Notes: generated by a model from the sequence alone, not told the origin. A DNA stretch of 47,576 nucleotides from Frigoribacterium sp. (GCA_025363205.1 JANYEI010000144.1:1-47576); one strand, 5' to 3'; shown: positions 24,954 through 34,050, numbered from the stretch's first letter. Numbers and translations: made by a program.

Positions 24954-25613
24954 CTACTCGAGCGCATCGACCGCCGCGAGGATGTCTGCCACCTCGGTGC
25001 GCCTCGTGTAGTCCACCTGCACGTCGGCAAACCGCACGATGCGGTCGGAGTCGACCACCAGGACGGTAGGGAAGGGGATGCCGCCAGTCGCATCGTCATT
25101 GCTATCGGCAATGTCGAATCCGAGCTCGGAATGGGCGATGCGCACCTCCGGGCTCGGTTCGGTGAGAATTCCGAGGGCAGTCGCCAAGAAGTTCGCCGGA
25201 TCGGAGAGCACCGTGAATTCGAGGGCGCCCTCAGCGATCGACAGGTTCGATGAGGTCGGCGTCTGGGGGCTGATGGCGACCAAGCCGAGGCCGCGCTCGA
25301 GCAGGCGGGGCAGCAGCTCCCTCTGGTAGTGCGCGAGGGTGAGGTTGCAGTATGGGCACCAGGCGCCCCGGTAGAACACGACAACCGCGGCGTCGCTCCC
25401 GAGGGCATCGTAGAGCCAGGCCGGAGATCCTTGCGCATCGCGCAGTGGAGCATTCGGGAGGTTCGCTCCGATAACGACCGAGACGACCGGTATTCGCTCG
25501 GAGCGAAGCCGGGCCTGCTCCGTGGCGAACACAGCGGTCAATCGTTCACCGATGCGGCGGTTGAAATCGACCGTGAAGTCATCCGCCTCCTGGCCGATCG
25601 TCGCCGGACCCAT
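24954..25613 (-). CDS. Peroxiredoxin-like AhpC/TSA family protein with WCPYC active site
   Basis: A 219-residue thioredoxin-fold protein. The motif VVFYRGAWCPYCNLTLAHYQ carries C86 and C89 (numbered from the ATG at 25613) and places it in the AhpC/TSA-like group with a CxxC, related to PRXL2/AAED1-type proteins. It also has PTVLVVDSDRIVRFADVQVDYTRR near the end. A GTG fifteen bases upstream is in frame, but the ATG at 25613 is preceded by AAGGTAGG. It probably reduces peroxides or disulfides in the cytosol. It is divergent from the truncated hydrolase gene. Confidence 0.88.
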   Translation of the reverse strand: MGPATIGQEADDFTVDFNRRIGERLTAVFATEQARLRSERIPVVSVVIGANLPNAPLRDAQGSPAWLYDALGSDAAVVVFYRGAWCPYCNLTLAHYQRELLPRLLERGLGLVAISPQTPTSSNLSIAEGALEFTVLSDPANFLATALGILTEPSPEVRIAHSELGFDIADSNDDATGGIPFPTVLVVDSDRIVRFADVQVDYTRRTEVADILAAVDALE

Positions 25614-25734
25614 GGTGCCTACCTTCACTTATTGGGATGCCACGAGCCTACTTTCTCCCGGGGAAGCATTCCCGATCTGCCGGCACCTGTGAGCCGATGC
25701 GCTAACGACCCAGTCCGCGATCACCCGCCCCGCG

Positions 25735-25740
25735 TAGAGT
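25735..25740 (+). promoter_or_regulatory. -10 box of a leaderless transcript
   Basis: TAGAGT ends seven bases before the GTG at 25748, placing the transcription start at or next to the start codon. No ribosome site is present. Confidence 0.45.
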
Positions 25741-25747
25741 CAACGGC

Positions 25748-26362
25748 GTGACCACGAATGATCTCCGCGTCGGCGAACGGATGCAGCATCAGGGCGGGCT
25801 CACCTACTGTTCCAGCCGGCCGATCCGCGGGGGGATCGCCGTAGCTATCAAACCCTTCCCCGGCTCCACCGCCTTGGCCACGTCCCGGCCCTTCGTTTTT
25901 GGGCACGGCGTCAGGGTGTCCTCCCGCTACGTTCATTCCCGCGCCGGGGAACTGGTGAAAAGCGGCGGAGTCTCCCTCATCGATCTTGCGGGCCACGGAT
26001 CCGCGCCAGATCCCCAACGGGATGTATCGAGTCCGCTCCATGCGAATGTGGTCGGCAGCTTCCTGCACGCGGCAAGCATCGTAAATCCGATGCTCGTTGC
26101 GCACTCGATTGGCACCCCGGTCGTGACGCAGCTCGCGTCACACTCGCCTGAGATCAGCGACCGGCTCGTGCTCATCGCGCCGACCTTAACCCCGCCCGAG
26201 CGGCGATTCAGCAGGGTGGCACAGGCACTTCTGCCCGACATCACGATGGAGTCGATGGGCTCCCATCTCATCATCGGTACCGACTACCTTGTGCGCTGCG
26301 GTATTCCCTATTTTTTCGCGCAGTCGCGTTTAGCGTCCCTCATCCCGAAACACTCCACATGA
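25748..26362 (+). pseudogene. C-terminally truncated alpha/beta hydrolase
   Basis: The 204-residue frame begins like a complete alpha/beta hydrolase: FVFGHGVRVSSRYVHS (oxyanion region), LIDLAGHGSAPDPQ and the nucleophile elbow VAHSIGTP. Family members run to about 270-300 residues. This one stops after CGIPYFFAQSRLASLIPKHST, before the acid and histidine of the triad. The next gene starts 10 bases later, so the missing third is lost by deletion or frameshift. GTG is the likely start (leaderless -10). Activity is unlikely unless another protein supplies the lid and histidine; a real short variant cannot be ruled out. Confidence 0.6.
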
Positions 26363-26372
26363 CCGGTCACCC

Positions 26373-27047
26373 ATGATCACGGTACGGGATGCCGCAGCCG
26401 CCGTCGCAGACCGGCTCTACCAGGTACGAGCGCAGGCGAAGAACCTGGTGGGGCGCACGCCGAGCGTGCGTTATGACCGGGGAGAGCTCTCACCCGTGCT
26501 GCTACTCCCTGGCGTGTATGAGACCTGGCAGTTCCTCCGGCCGGTGGCGGATCGGCTCAGCGCCCTCGGGCATCCGATCCACACGGTGCGCGAACTGGGC
26601 TACAACCGACTGTCCATCATCGCCTCCGCCGAGATCGCCCAGCGCTACCTCGACCAGAAAAATCTCACCGGGGTGGTCATCGTCGCGCACAGCAAGGGAG
26701 GTCTCATCGCCAAGCGCATGATGGTGACGGATGACCGTGCGGGCCGAATAGACAGGCTCGTCGCGATCAACACGCCCTTCGGCGGCTCCGCACTCGCCGA
26801 CTGGGCGCCGGTGCGCTCGCTCCGTGCGTTTTCTCCGCGAGACGAGACGGTGATGACCCTCGCGGCCAATCTCGCGGCCAACGTGCGCATCACCTCCATC
26901 TACAGCCGTCTCGATCCGCTCATCCCCGGTGGCAGCAAGCTCGAGGGAGCGACGAACGTGTGCCTTTCGATGGTCGGGCATTTTCGGCCCCTCGCAGCCC
27001 CGGCCCTTTTTGCCGAGGTCGAGCGTGCCATCGCGTTGGGCAGGTAG
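26373..27047 (+). CDS. Lipase-like alpha/beta hydrolase
   Basis: A 224-residue protein of the triacylglycerol lipase/esterase type: LLLPGVYETWQFLRPVADRL (oxyanion strand), the nucleophile elbow VIVAHSKGGLIAK, INTPFGGSALADW, then SIYSRLDPLIPGG (catalytic Asp) and MVGHFRPL (catalytic His). No signal peptide is evident, so it probably acts in the cytoplasm or at the membrane face on esters. It follows the truncated hydrolase by ten bases and precedes the MFS gene by four, so the three form one transcription unit. Confidence 0.83.
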   Translation: MITVRDAAAAVADRLYQVRAQAKNLVGRTPSVRYDRGELSPVLLLPGVYETWQFLRPVADRLSALGHPIHTVRELGYNRLSIIASAEIAQRYLDQKNLTGVVIVAHSKGGLIAKRMMVTDDRAGRIDRLVAINTPFGGSALADWAPVRSLRAFSPRDETVMTLAANLAANVRITSIYSRLDPLIPGGSKLEGATNVCLSMVGHFRPLAAPALFAEVERAIALGR

Positions 27048-27051
27048 AAGA

Positions 27052-28467
27052 ATGGCGCCGGTGGAGAAGCGCCAGAAACTCGTGTTGGCCATTGCCGTGC
27101 TCGCCTCGTTCGTCGCGTTCCTCGACGGCTCGGTCATCACCGTGGCGCTTCCCGCCATCATGAGAGAACTCGGCGGCGGCATCAGCACCCAGCAGTGGGT
27201 GGTCGACGCCTATCTGATCACCCTCGGATCGCTCATTCTCGTCGCGGGGTCGTTGTCAGATGTCTACGGCCGCATCGTTGTCCTGCGCACCGGGCTCATC
27301 GGCTTTGGCGCGGCCTCGCTTCTCTGTGCGGTCGCCCCGAACGCGGAATTCCTGATCGTCGCGCGAGGAGTGCAGGGAGTGGCGGGAGCGCTGCTCGTGC
27401 CGAGCTCGCTCGCGATCATCCTTTCGAATTTCCGTGGGCCGGCACAGGCCAAGGCCATCGGGCAATGGACCGGATTCACCAGCGCGGCCTTTGTCCTCGG
27501 TCCGCTTCTCGGTGGCCTCTTCGTCGATCTCGCAAGCTGGCGCCTCGTTTTTGCGATCAATGTGCTGCCGATCGCCGTCACACTCTCTCTCCTGGCCGTG
27601 CTGAAGCAGAAAGACGAGCGTGAGAAGGGCGTCGCGATCGACTATCCCGGCGCCGTGCTCGGAGTACTGGGGCTCGGCCTGCCGGTCTTTGCCCTCATCG
27701 AGCAGGGACACTACGGCTGGGGGAGTCCGGTCATTTTTCTCGCCCTTGGCTTCGGCATCCTCTCCTTCGCTGCTTTTCTCTGGCGCGAGCACACGGCGAA
27801 ACAGCCGATGATGCCGCTTGCGCTCTTCACGGTGCGAAACTTTGCCTGGGGTAACCTCACCACCACTTTCGTCTATGCCGCGCTCTCGCTCGGCGGCTTC
27901 CTGCTCGCGGTATTTTTACAGCAGGTGGCGGGCTACCCGGCGACGCTCGCCGGTCTTGCCACCTTGCCGGTGACGATCATCAGCATCCTGTTTTCCAGCC
28001 GAATCGGTTCCCTGGCCGGCAAACGCGGCCCGCGCCTGTTCATGACAGTCGGGCCGCTGATCACCGCGATCGGCTTCTTCCTCTACGTGTTTGCCGGGGC
28101 CCGTCCCGACTACTGGACGCAGATCCTGCCTGGCGTCATCCTCTTTGGGATCGGGATGACGATCACCGTCGCTCCTCTCACGAGCGCCATTTTGGGAGCT
28201 ATCGACGAACGCCAGGCTGGCATTGGCTCGGCGATCAACAATGCGGTAGCGCGGGTAGCCGGGCTCGTTGCGATCGCCTTCGTGGGGCTCATCGTCGGAC
28301 CTCAGCTCGGCGTCGAAGGATTTCACCGCGGCGTGCTGGTGACCGCTGTGCTGCTCATGCTCGGCGGGGTCACCTCCTGGATCGGAATTCGTAATAACGC
28401 TCAGAAGGCGCCGGTGCTGCGTGCTGAAGGTCTCGAATCAGGCGAGGAGGCGGGCCCCGCTAACTGA
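27052..28467 (+). CDS. MFS drug:H+ antiporter, DHA2 (EmrB/QacA) family
   Basis: A 471-residue transporter with about 14 membrane segments. Early motifs are typical: FVAFLDGSVITVALPAIMRELGGGISTQQWVVDAYLITLGSLILVAGSLSDVYGR (shown to cover motif D1 and motif A), then the motif C-like GFTSAAFVLGPLLGGLF. The ATG at 27052 begins MAPVEKRQK; the frame extends upstream into the lipase gene but that part is not coding. It probably exports lipophilic drugs or metabolites. The last 30 bases overlap the convergent UbiA gene. Confidence 0.93.
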   Translation: MAPVEKRQKLVLAIAVLASFVAFLDGSVITVALPAIMRELGGGISTQQWVVDAYLITLGSLILVAGSLSDVYGRIVVLRTGLIGFGAASLLCAVAPNAEFLIVARGVQGVAGALLVPSSLAIILSNFRGPAQAKAIGQWTGFTSAAFVLGPLLGGLFVDLASWRLVFAINVLPIAVTLSLLAVLKQKDEREKGVAIDYPGAVLGVLGLGLPVFALIEQGHYGWGSPVIFLALGFGILSFAAFLWREHTAKQPMMPLALFTVRNFAWGNLTTTFVYAALSLGGFLLAVFLQQVAGYPATLAGLATLPVTIISILFSSRIGSLAGKRGPRLFMTVGPLITAIGFFLYVFAGARPDYWTQILPGVILFGIGMTITVAPLTSAILGAIDERQAGIGSAINNAVARVAGLVAIAFVGLIVGPQLGVEGFHRGVLVTAVLLMLGGVTSWIGIRNNAQKAPVLRAEGLESGEEAGPAN

Positions 28468-29268
28468 CAGCAGCACCACGTTCACGAGCGCGGCGGCGAT
28501 GATCAGCTGGAAGAGAAGGCGGGTGGGCGGTCGTCGCAGCACTACGGCGATCGCGACGGCGAGCAGCAGGGTGATTCCCAGCCCGATCCACTGGAGAGCG
28601 GATGGTTCGCCCGCCGGGCCGAAGAATGCCGCGACCGCACCGGCCGCGAGCGATGCCCAGATCACGACTCCGGATGCTGTGCGGCCGATCCGATGCGGAA
28701 GCCCGGCAATGCCGGTGCGCTCATCATCGTCGAGGTCGGGCAGCACGTTCGCGAAGTGTGCCGCGACGCCGAGTAAGGCGCCGAGGGCGAGCGCCCACGC
28801 GGCGGCGGCCGCAGGCACCGGCCGGGCGAGTGTCGCGATCATCGGCAGCAGCCCGAAGCTCACGATGTAGGGGAGCACCGACACCGGAGTGTTCTTGAGG
28901 CCGAGGTTGTAGCTCCAGGCCGAGAGGATGAAGATCGTGTGGGCGAGCGTGGCGAACCAGCCGAGCGGTAGCGTGATCAGGATCGCCGCCACCGCCGTGA
29001 TGAATGAAGCCGCCCGCACCGTGCCGACACTCACGTGCCCCGCCGCCACCGGCTTGTCGGTGCGCCCGACCGCGCGATCCCGTTCAGCATCGATCCAGTC
29101 GTTGGAGAGTCCCACCGAGAGCTGGCCGAGCAGGAATGCTATGCCAAGAATCGCGACGTGCGGCGGATCGAGCCCGACCGCGATGCCAAGCACTGCCGCG
29201 ACCGCGCTCACCACCACGCTCGGACCCGGGTGACTCGAGAGTGCCAGCGCAACGACGGTTCGGGGCAT
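28438..29268 (-). CDS. UbiA family prenyltransferase
   Basis: A 276-residue membrane protein with about eight hydrophobic segments. The two metal-binding sites are present: SNDWIDAERDRAVGRTDKP (about 55-73) and NVLPDLDDDERTG (about 173-185). UbiA enzymes move a polyprenyl chain onto an aromatic or other acceptor, for example in menaquinone, haem or archaeal-type lipid synthesis. No quinone genes are adjacent, so the acceptor is unknown; the short Asp-poor type with DLDDDE is common in Actinobacteria. The start ATG at 29268 is six bases after TAGCAT. Confidence 0.9.
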   Translation of the reverse strand: MPRTVVALALSSHPGPSVVVSAVAAVLGIAVGLDPPHVAILGIAFLLGQLSVGLSNDWIDAERDRAVGRTDKPVAAGHVSVGTVRAASFITAVAAILITLPLGWFATLAHTIFILSAWSYNLGLKNTPVSVLPYIVSFGLLPMIATLARPVPAAAAAWALALGALLGVAAHFANVLPDLDDDERTGIAGLPHRIGRTASGVVIWASLAAGAVAAFFGPAGEPSALQWIGLGITLLLAVAIAVVLRRPPTRLLFQLIIAAALVNVVLLSVSGARLLA

Positions 29269-29274
29269 CCGCTC

Positions 29275-29280
29275 ATGCTA
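29275..29280 (-). promoter_or_regulatory. -10 box of the UbiA gene (leaderless type)
   Basis: TAGCAT on the leftward strand, six bases before the ATG at 29268. Confidence 0.45.
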
Positions 29281-29307
29281 CTTCTGTGGGCCGTGCAGGT
29301 CTCGCAC

Positions 29308-29313
29308 TATCGT
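29308..29313 (+). promoter_or_regulatory. -10 box of the M20 amidohydrolase gene (leaderless type)
   Basis: TATCGT, seven bases before the ATG at 29321; divergent from the UbiA -10 with 27 bases between the two boxes. Confidence 0.45.
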
Positions 29314-29320
29314 GGGGACC

Positions 29321-30550
29321 ATGTCAGAGCCCCGTTCGACAGATACGGTCTCCGGACTCCTCGCCGAGATTGCAGACGTGGGCCGGGACCGCCAGCGTGG
29401 AGGGTACTCCCGCCCGGTATTCTCGTCGGCCGAGCGAGACCTCGGAGTCTGGTTCACCGCGCACGCCGAGCGGCGCGATCTCGATGTGCACACCGACCTG
29501 AACGGCATCCTCTGGGCGACGATGGGCGACGCCTCGGCGGGGAATGTCGTCGTCACCGGAAGCCATCTCGATTCGGTACCGGGAGGGGGTGCGTTCGATG
29601 GTCCTCTTGGTGTCTGCTCCGCGCTCGTAGCGGTTGACCAGCTGCGGGCTCGCGGAGTCACGCCAGGGAGACCGCTGGCGATCGCCGTCTTTCCCGAGGA
29701 GGAGGGATCACGCTTCGGCGTTGCCTGTCTGGGATCGCGGCTGCTCGCCGGCGCGATTGATCCGGATCGGGCCCGCGGTCTTGTGGATGAGAATGGCGCG
29801 AGCTTCGCCGAGGTTGCCGCGGCGAGCGGCCTCGACCCGCGATTCATTGGGCACGACGACGGAACACTCGCCTCGATCGCCACCTTTCTCGAGCTTCATG
29901 TCGAGCAGGGTCGTGGCCTCATCGACCGTGCGCAGCCGGTGGGAATCGCCCGGTCTATCCTCGGCCATGGCCGCTGGCGAATCAGCGTCACCGGCCAGGG
30001 TAACCATGCGGGAACCACCCTGATGGCCGATCGTCGCGACCCGATGGTCGCCGCGGCTCGCATCGTCGTGGCGGTGCGCGCAGCTGCCCTGGCCCACCCA
30101 CAGTCCCGCGCAACGGTCGGCCGCCTCACACCGGTGCCGGGCGGCACCAACGTGATCGCCTCGAGCGTCGACCTGTGGCTGGACGTGCGGCATCCGGATG
30201 ACGAGACCACCGCCGCTGTTGTGCGGCGAATCACCACCGACGCCAACCGCATCGTCGCCGAAGAGGGCTGCGCTGTACACATCCTCGAGGAGTCGGTGAG
30301 CGGCACCGTGCAGTTCCCAACGGGACTGCGCGACAGGCTTCTTGGCATCCTGCCCGGATCTCCCCTTCTCGACACCGGGGCCGGTCATGATGCGGGAGTG
30401 CTGAGCTCCCGGATCGAGACGGCCATGCTTTTCGTGCGCAATCCGACCGGTGTCTCACACTCGCCAGAGGAGCATGTGGAGCAGGATGATGCGGAGGCCG
30501 GAGCCACCGCCCTCGCCGACGCGCTGCAGTGGCTTCTCACGCGAGCCTGA
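29321..30550 (+). CDS. M20 family amidohydrolase (allantoate / N-carbamoyl-L-amino-acid hydrolase)
   Basis: A 409-residue zinc peptidase-like enzyme. Metal ligands lie in VVTGSHLDSVPGGGAFDGPLGV, VFPEEEGSRFG (catalytic Glu pair) and LELHVEQGRGL; a dimerisation domain with GHGRWRISVTGQGNHAGTTLM follows, and the last ligand is in NPTGVSHSPEEHV. This pattern is that of the AllC/HyuC branch, which hydrolyses ureido or amide bonds in purine or hydantoin breakdown. No allantoin genes are adjacent, so the substrate is open. The ATG at 29321 is favoured over a GTG nine bases upstream. Confidence 0.92.
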   Translation: MSEPRSTDTVSGLLAEIADVGRDRQRGGYSRPVFSSAERDLGVWFTAHAERRDLDVHTDLNGILWATMGDASAGNVVVTGSHLDSVPGGGAFDGPLGVCSALVAVDQLRARGVTPGRPLAIAVFPEEEGSRFGVACLGSRLLAGAIDPDRARGLVDENGASFAEVAAASGLDPRFIGHDDGTLASIATFLELHVEQGRGLIDRAQPVGIARSILGHGRWRISVTGQGNHAGTTLMADRRDPMVAAARIVVAVRAAALAHPQSRATVGRLTPVPGGTNVIASSVDLWLDVRHPDDETTAAVVRRITTDANRIVAEEGCAVHILEESVSGTVQFPTGLRDRLLGILPGSPLLDTGAGHDAGVLSSRIETAMLFVRNPTGVSHSPEEHVEQDDAEAGATALADALQWLLTRA

Positions 30551-30551
30551 C

Positions 30552-31529
30552 TTACGGCAGGAGCAGCAGCTTGCCGATGTGTTCGGACGACTCAAGGCGC
30601 TGGTGCGCACTGGCAGCATCAGCGAGGCTGAATCGGCTGTCGATCACCGGCACCACCTGGCCGGAGATAACGAGCGGCCACACGTTCTCGCGTACGCTCG
30701 CGAGGATCTCGTTTTTCTCGGCAACAGGTCGCGCGCGAAGGGTCGACCCGTGAATCGACAGCCACCGTCGCATCATCAGTCCGAAGTCGAGCGTGCTGGA
30801 CTCGCCGCTGAGATTCGCGATGGTGACGAGGCGCCCGCGTGGCGCGAGCGAGGCGAGGTTGCGCTCGAGGTACCCACCGCCGATCGAATCGAGGATCACA
30901 TCGACGCCGCGCCCATCGGTCTCTTCCGCAATGCGCTTGGCAAAGTCCTCTGTGCGGTAGTTGATGAGAATCGCAGCCCCCAGTCGTTCGCAGGCGGCAA
31001 GCTTGGCCGGCGACCCCGCGGTCACAGCGACGAGGCTGCCGAATGCCCGGGCCAGTTGGATGGCGATGGTGCCGATGCCGCTCGATCCGCCGTGCACGAG
31101 CATGGTTTCGCCCGCGCGGATCGCCGCGGTGAGGAAGACGTTCGACCACACGGTCGCAATCGCCTCGGGAAGGCCGGCGGCATCCACCAGGTCGAGGGAG
31201 TCGGGTACAGGCAACAGTTGGCCCTCGGTTGCGACGGCGAGGGAGGCGTAGCCGCCACCCGGAAGCAGGGCACAGACGCGGTCGCCCACTGAGCAGCTGC
31301 TCACTCCGGTGCCGAGCGCGCGAATGATTCCCGAGACCTCCATTCCCATCAGTGGGGAGGCGCCGACGGGCGAGGGGTAATGTCCCTCCCGCTGGCCGAT
31401 GTCGGCACGGTTGACCCCCGCTGCCGCGACCTCTATGAGCACCTCACCATGACCGGCAGTCGGGTCGGGAAGTTCGACGAAGACGAGGGAATCGGCACCC
31501 CCGGGATTGGGGACATTAATGGCGTGCAT
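30552..31529 (-). CDS. NAD(P)H:quinone oxidoreductase, PIG3/Qor type
   Basis: A 325-residue zinc-free medium-chain reductase: GVNRADIGQREGHYP near the start, GMEVSGII, the cofactor loop VHGGSSGIGTIAIQLA (about 144-159) and IVLDSIGG-like DVILDSIGGGYLERN. These reduce quinones with NADPH and are related to human TP53I3. Its 3' end lies 2 bases from the convergent amidohydrolase stop. Confidence 0.93.
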   Translation of the reverse strand: MHAINVPNPGGADSLVFVELPDPTAGHGEVLIEVAAAGVNRADIGQREGHYPSPVGASPLMGMEVSGIIRALGTGVSSCSVGDRVCALLPGGGYASLAVATEGQLLPVPDSLDLVDAAGLPEAIATVWSNVFLTAAIRAGETMLVHGGSSGIGTIAIQLARAFGSLVAVTAGSPAKLAACERLGAAILINYRTEDFAKRIAEETDGRGVDVILDSIGGGYLERNLASLAPRGRLVTIANLSGESSTLDFGLMMRRWLSIHGSTLRARPVAEKNEILASVRENVWPLVISGQVVPVIDSRFSLADAASAHQRLESSEHIGKLLLLP

Positions 31530-31535
31530 CCCTGA

Positions 31536-31541
31536 ACGGTA
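31536..31541 (-). promoter_or_regulatory. -10 box of the quinone oxidoreductase gene (leaderless type)
   Basis: TACCGT on the leftward strand, six bases before the ATG at 31529. Confidence 0.45.
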
Positions 31542-31558
31542 CGCCCAGCCGCTGCAAC

Positions 31559-31564
31559 TAAGTT
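31559..31564 (+). promoter_or_regulatory. -10 box of the gene at 31572 (leaderless type)
   Basis: TAAGTT, seven bases before the ATG at 31572. The two divergent genes have only 42 bp between start codons. Confidence 0.45.
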
Positions 31565-31571
31565 TGAGGCC

Positions 31572-32051
31572 ATGCCACTTCCAACGGATGCCGCCGCCCT
31601 CGCCGCGCTTCTGCCGGGCACGTGGAGCGTCGGCGCGACCAACTCTCCGATGTGGTTGGGTGGTGATCGACTCCGACCGCGGTTTTCTTATGAACTGAAA
31701 AGTGCCGATCCGCTTGTCTTCGGCAATATAGTGAGTTTCACGAGGGGTGACGGGGTCGAGAAGACCATTGTCGGCAGGGACCGCTTTCGTGCCGATGGCT
31801 TCGTCTGGCGGGGTTCCCGACTGCTCTCATTCGTGACGAGCCGCTGGTCGGTCATCGGGTCGACGAACGACTCGAACATCGTGGCGATCCGTTTCACCAA
31901 GTCGAAGCTGAGTCCGGCGGGCATCGACGTCATTGTGCGCGATGGCATGGATTCGCACGCCTTCCGCACCGCGGTCGCTGGGCTTTCCGAGTCCCTTGGA
32001 CTGACCCAGGGCGAGTTCGCGAGCCTGACCTGGCTCGAGTTAGCGGACTGA
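31572..32051 (+). CDS. Conserved-looking protein of unknown function
   Basis: A 159-residue soluble protein with no clear motif. Seen: LLPGTWSVGATNSPMWLGG near the start, then alternating beta-rich stretches (FSYELKSADPLVFGNIVSF, FVWRGSRLLSFVTSRWSVIG), suggesting a beta-barrel such as a lipocalin-like fold, and a helical end (FRTAVAGLSESLGL). No signal peptide. It has good codon structure and a promoter, so it is probably real. Function unknown. Confidence 0.75.
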   Translation: MPLPTDAAALAALLPGTWSVGATNSPMWLGGDRLRPRFSYELKSADPLVFGNIVSFTRGDGVEKTIVGRDRFRADGFVWRGSRLLSFVTSRWSVIGSTNDSNIVAIRFTKSKLSPAGIDVIVRDGMDSHAFRTAVAGLSESLGLTQGEFASLTWLELAD

Positions 32052-32074
32052 CCGGTGCGCCGGGTATATCGCGG

Positions 32075-33013
32075 TCAGTCCGAGCTGTAGCCCAGCGCCC
32101 GGAGCACGGCCCGAGGGCGTTCGACCGCTCCGAAGTGACCGCAATCTGCAATGACCGTGCGCACGCTCGACGGCAGCAGACGTCCGAGATGGTCGAGGTC
32201 TTCCCTGGTCACGAAGACATCGCGATCGCCTTTGGTTGCGCGCACGGGACATTCGATGGCCCTCCAGCGCGCATCCGCATCGTAGCCCCTGGTCACTTTC
32301 GCGGCCGTGGCAAACGACCGCGGTCGAATCTCCACCGCGAGGGCGTGACCCTGGGACTTTGGCACCTCGCGCCAGTGTCGAAACAGCGGGAACGTCGCCG
32401 GTCGCAGCAGCCCAATCGCGCCGACTCCCCGTACGAGGGCCGGCCCGGCGGGGCCGAGCACCGCGAGAAATTGCATGACCCGCCAGAGCATCGTGAATCC
32501 GGGCAGTTCGCGGAAGCGCCGTACCGGGTGCTCCACAGAGTGGATGATCGAGAACGTCGTGCCCGATACCATCCCCACCGACAGCACGGCCTGGGGCCAG
32601 ATCGACGCCATGTGCAGTGCAATGAATCCACCGAGGGAGTGGCCGACAAGATCCCATTCGGTATAGCCGAGCTCCTCGGCCATGTCCTTGACCAGGGAGC
32701 AGATGGCGAGCACCGGGTCGTCAAGCGGGCCGTCGGCAAGATGCCCGTCGCCCCATCCCGGCAGGTCGAAGATCACGATGTCGCCGAGGTTGATGCGGTC
32801 GGCGGCTGCGGCCTGCACCAGTGGGGTCCAGGTGGTCCACGACCCGGCGGCGCCGTGCAGGAAGAGGGTTGCTCGAGTGGACGTGCGTCGCGGCAAATGC
32901 CTAGCGACGCAGGTGCCGAGAGGGCTCGATACCGTTGTGGTGACGAGACCGAGGGAGGCGGCATCCGAGACGAGTTCGAACGGTGCGTAGCTCTCGAGAG
33001 TTGCGACGGTCAT
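32075..33013 (-). CDS. Alpha/beta hydrolase
   Basis: A 312-residue protein: oxyanion motif FLHGAAGSW (51-59), FDLPGWGDG (82-90), nucleophile elbow VGHSLGGF (123-130, S126), Asp in the TKGDRDVFVTRED stretch and His in DCGHFGAVERP near the end. All three triad residues are present. It is translated from a start that overlaps the FUSC gene stop by four bases. Substrate unknown; esters or lactones of aromatic compounds are possible given the partner. Confidence 0.88.
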   Translation of the reverse strand: MTVATLESYAPFELVSDAASLGLVTTTVSSPLGTCVARHLPRRTSTRATLFLHGAAGSWTTWTPLVQAAAADRINLGDIVIFDLPGWGDGHLADGPLDDPVLAICSLVKDMAEELGYTEWDLVGHSLGGFIALHMASIWPQAVLSVGMVSGTTFSIIHSVEHPVRRFRELPGFTMLWRVMQFLAVLGPAGPALVRGVGAIGLLRPATFPLFRHWREVPKSQGHALAVEIRPRSFATAAKVTRGYDADARWRAIECPVRATKGDRDVFVTREDLDHLGRLLPSSVRTVIADCGHFGAVERPRAVLRALGYSSD

Positions 33014-34050
33014 GCCACATCCTCGCCGATAATGACTTCGCGAACCCGGCGCAGATCCTCGAGCAGCGAACCCACCAGGATCCAGTTATCGGGATCGGGG
33101 AGCGCGATGACGAGCGGTGCGGTGAGGGCCGGGAGGTCGGACGCGACCGGCAGGGGATCAACAGTCGTCCCGTCCCGGGCGAGCAGGCGCAGGTCGTGCG
33201 AAGCACGGTCGAGTTCGAGTGCGATCGAGGCGACGAAAAGGTCGTCGCTGAGTTCCGGGTCGTAATTGTCGTGCAGGGCACGGGCCATGCCGGTGACCCG
33301 AGTCACGAGGATGCCGAGCGAGTCGAGGAGATCACGATCGCGTTCGAGGCGCTCACGATAGCGCCCACGCCGCGGATTGAGCATGAGTGACTCATCCGCC
33401 CGCACCAGGGCGTCTTCCGCGGAATTGCGCAGCTCAGGCAGTTGTCGGGCGTCAGTGAGCATCGAGGTCAGTTCCGAGGCGGCCAGTGGAGTACGCAGGG
33501 CAGTCGCGAACGCCGATAGCGTGTCGGCCACCCGCTCGGCGAGCCGAACTACCGCCGCGTGGGCTGGATTTAAAAGCACGGGCGGCACGATGATGGCGTT
33601 GATCGTCAGCCCGACCGCTGCACCAATCACCGTCTCGATCACTCGGTTGACCGCATACCCCGGGGTGTTCGTGCCGATCGCGATCACGAGCATCGCGCTG
33701 ATCGGAATTTGAGTGGCAGAACCCGGGGAGAGTCGGAGAATCCATGCGACGAGAAGGGACACGACAATGACGCCAAGTACGATCCCACTCGAGTGTCCGA
33801 AGAGGATGCCGGCTGCGTAGGCGAGGATCACGCCGAAGATCACGCCGACACTGCGCTCGATCCCCTTCGCGAGCGACTGGTTGATACTCGGCTGCACCAC
33901 AAGTAGTGCGGCGATTGCCGCAAAGATCGGCAGCGGCTGGCTGAGGGTCACCGTACAGATGAGCCACGCGATGATGGCGGCGACGGAGGTCTTGATTACC
34001 TGGAGGAGCGGACTGCGTGACGAGGCGCGCAGTGAGGCCATCAGTCGCAT
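33010..34050 (-). CDS. FUSC/ArAE-type membrane protein (aromatic acid exporter-like)
   Basis: A 346-residue protein. The first half (about 20-165) holds about six hydrophobic segments, including AAIIAWLICTVTLSQPLPIFAAIAALLVVQPSINQSLAKGIERSVGVIFG (described by its span), a pattern of the FUSC family; the second half is a cytoplasmic helical domain. Family members export aromatic carboxylates such as p-hydroxybenzoate or fusaric acid. Full-length exporters are often larger, so this is the short actinobacterial type. It is co-transcribed with the hydrolase. The ATG at 34050 is six bases after TACTCT, inside a 21-bp operator. Confidence 0.85.
   Translation of the reverse strand: MRLMASLRASSRSPLLQVIKTSVAAIIAWLICTVTLSQPLPIFAAIAALLVVQPSINQSLAKGIERSVGVIFGVILAYAAGILFGHSSGIVLGVIVVSLLVAWILRLSPGSATQIPISAMLVIAIGTNTPGYAVNRVIETVIGAAVGLTINAIIVPPVLLNPAHAAVVRLAERVADTLSAFATALRTPLAASELTSMLTDARQLPELRNSAEDALVRADESLMLNPRRGRYRERLERDRDLLDSLGILVTRVTGMARALHDNYDPELSDDLFVASIALELDRASHDLRLLARDGTTVDPLPVASDLPALTAPLVIALPDPDNWILVGSLLEDLRRVREVIIGEDVA

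Noticed and set aside
24338-25069. Rightward Pro/His-rich and Cys-containing frames in the repeat block
   Set aside because: Composition follows the DNA repeats, frames are shared on both strands, and they run into the opposite-strand peroxiredoxin gene.
27256-28326. Leftward Arg/Glu-rich frames opposite the MFS gene
   Set aside because: Shadows of a clear transporter gene; no motif.
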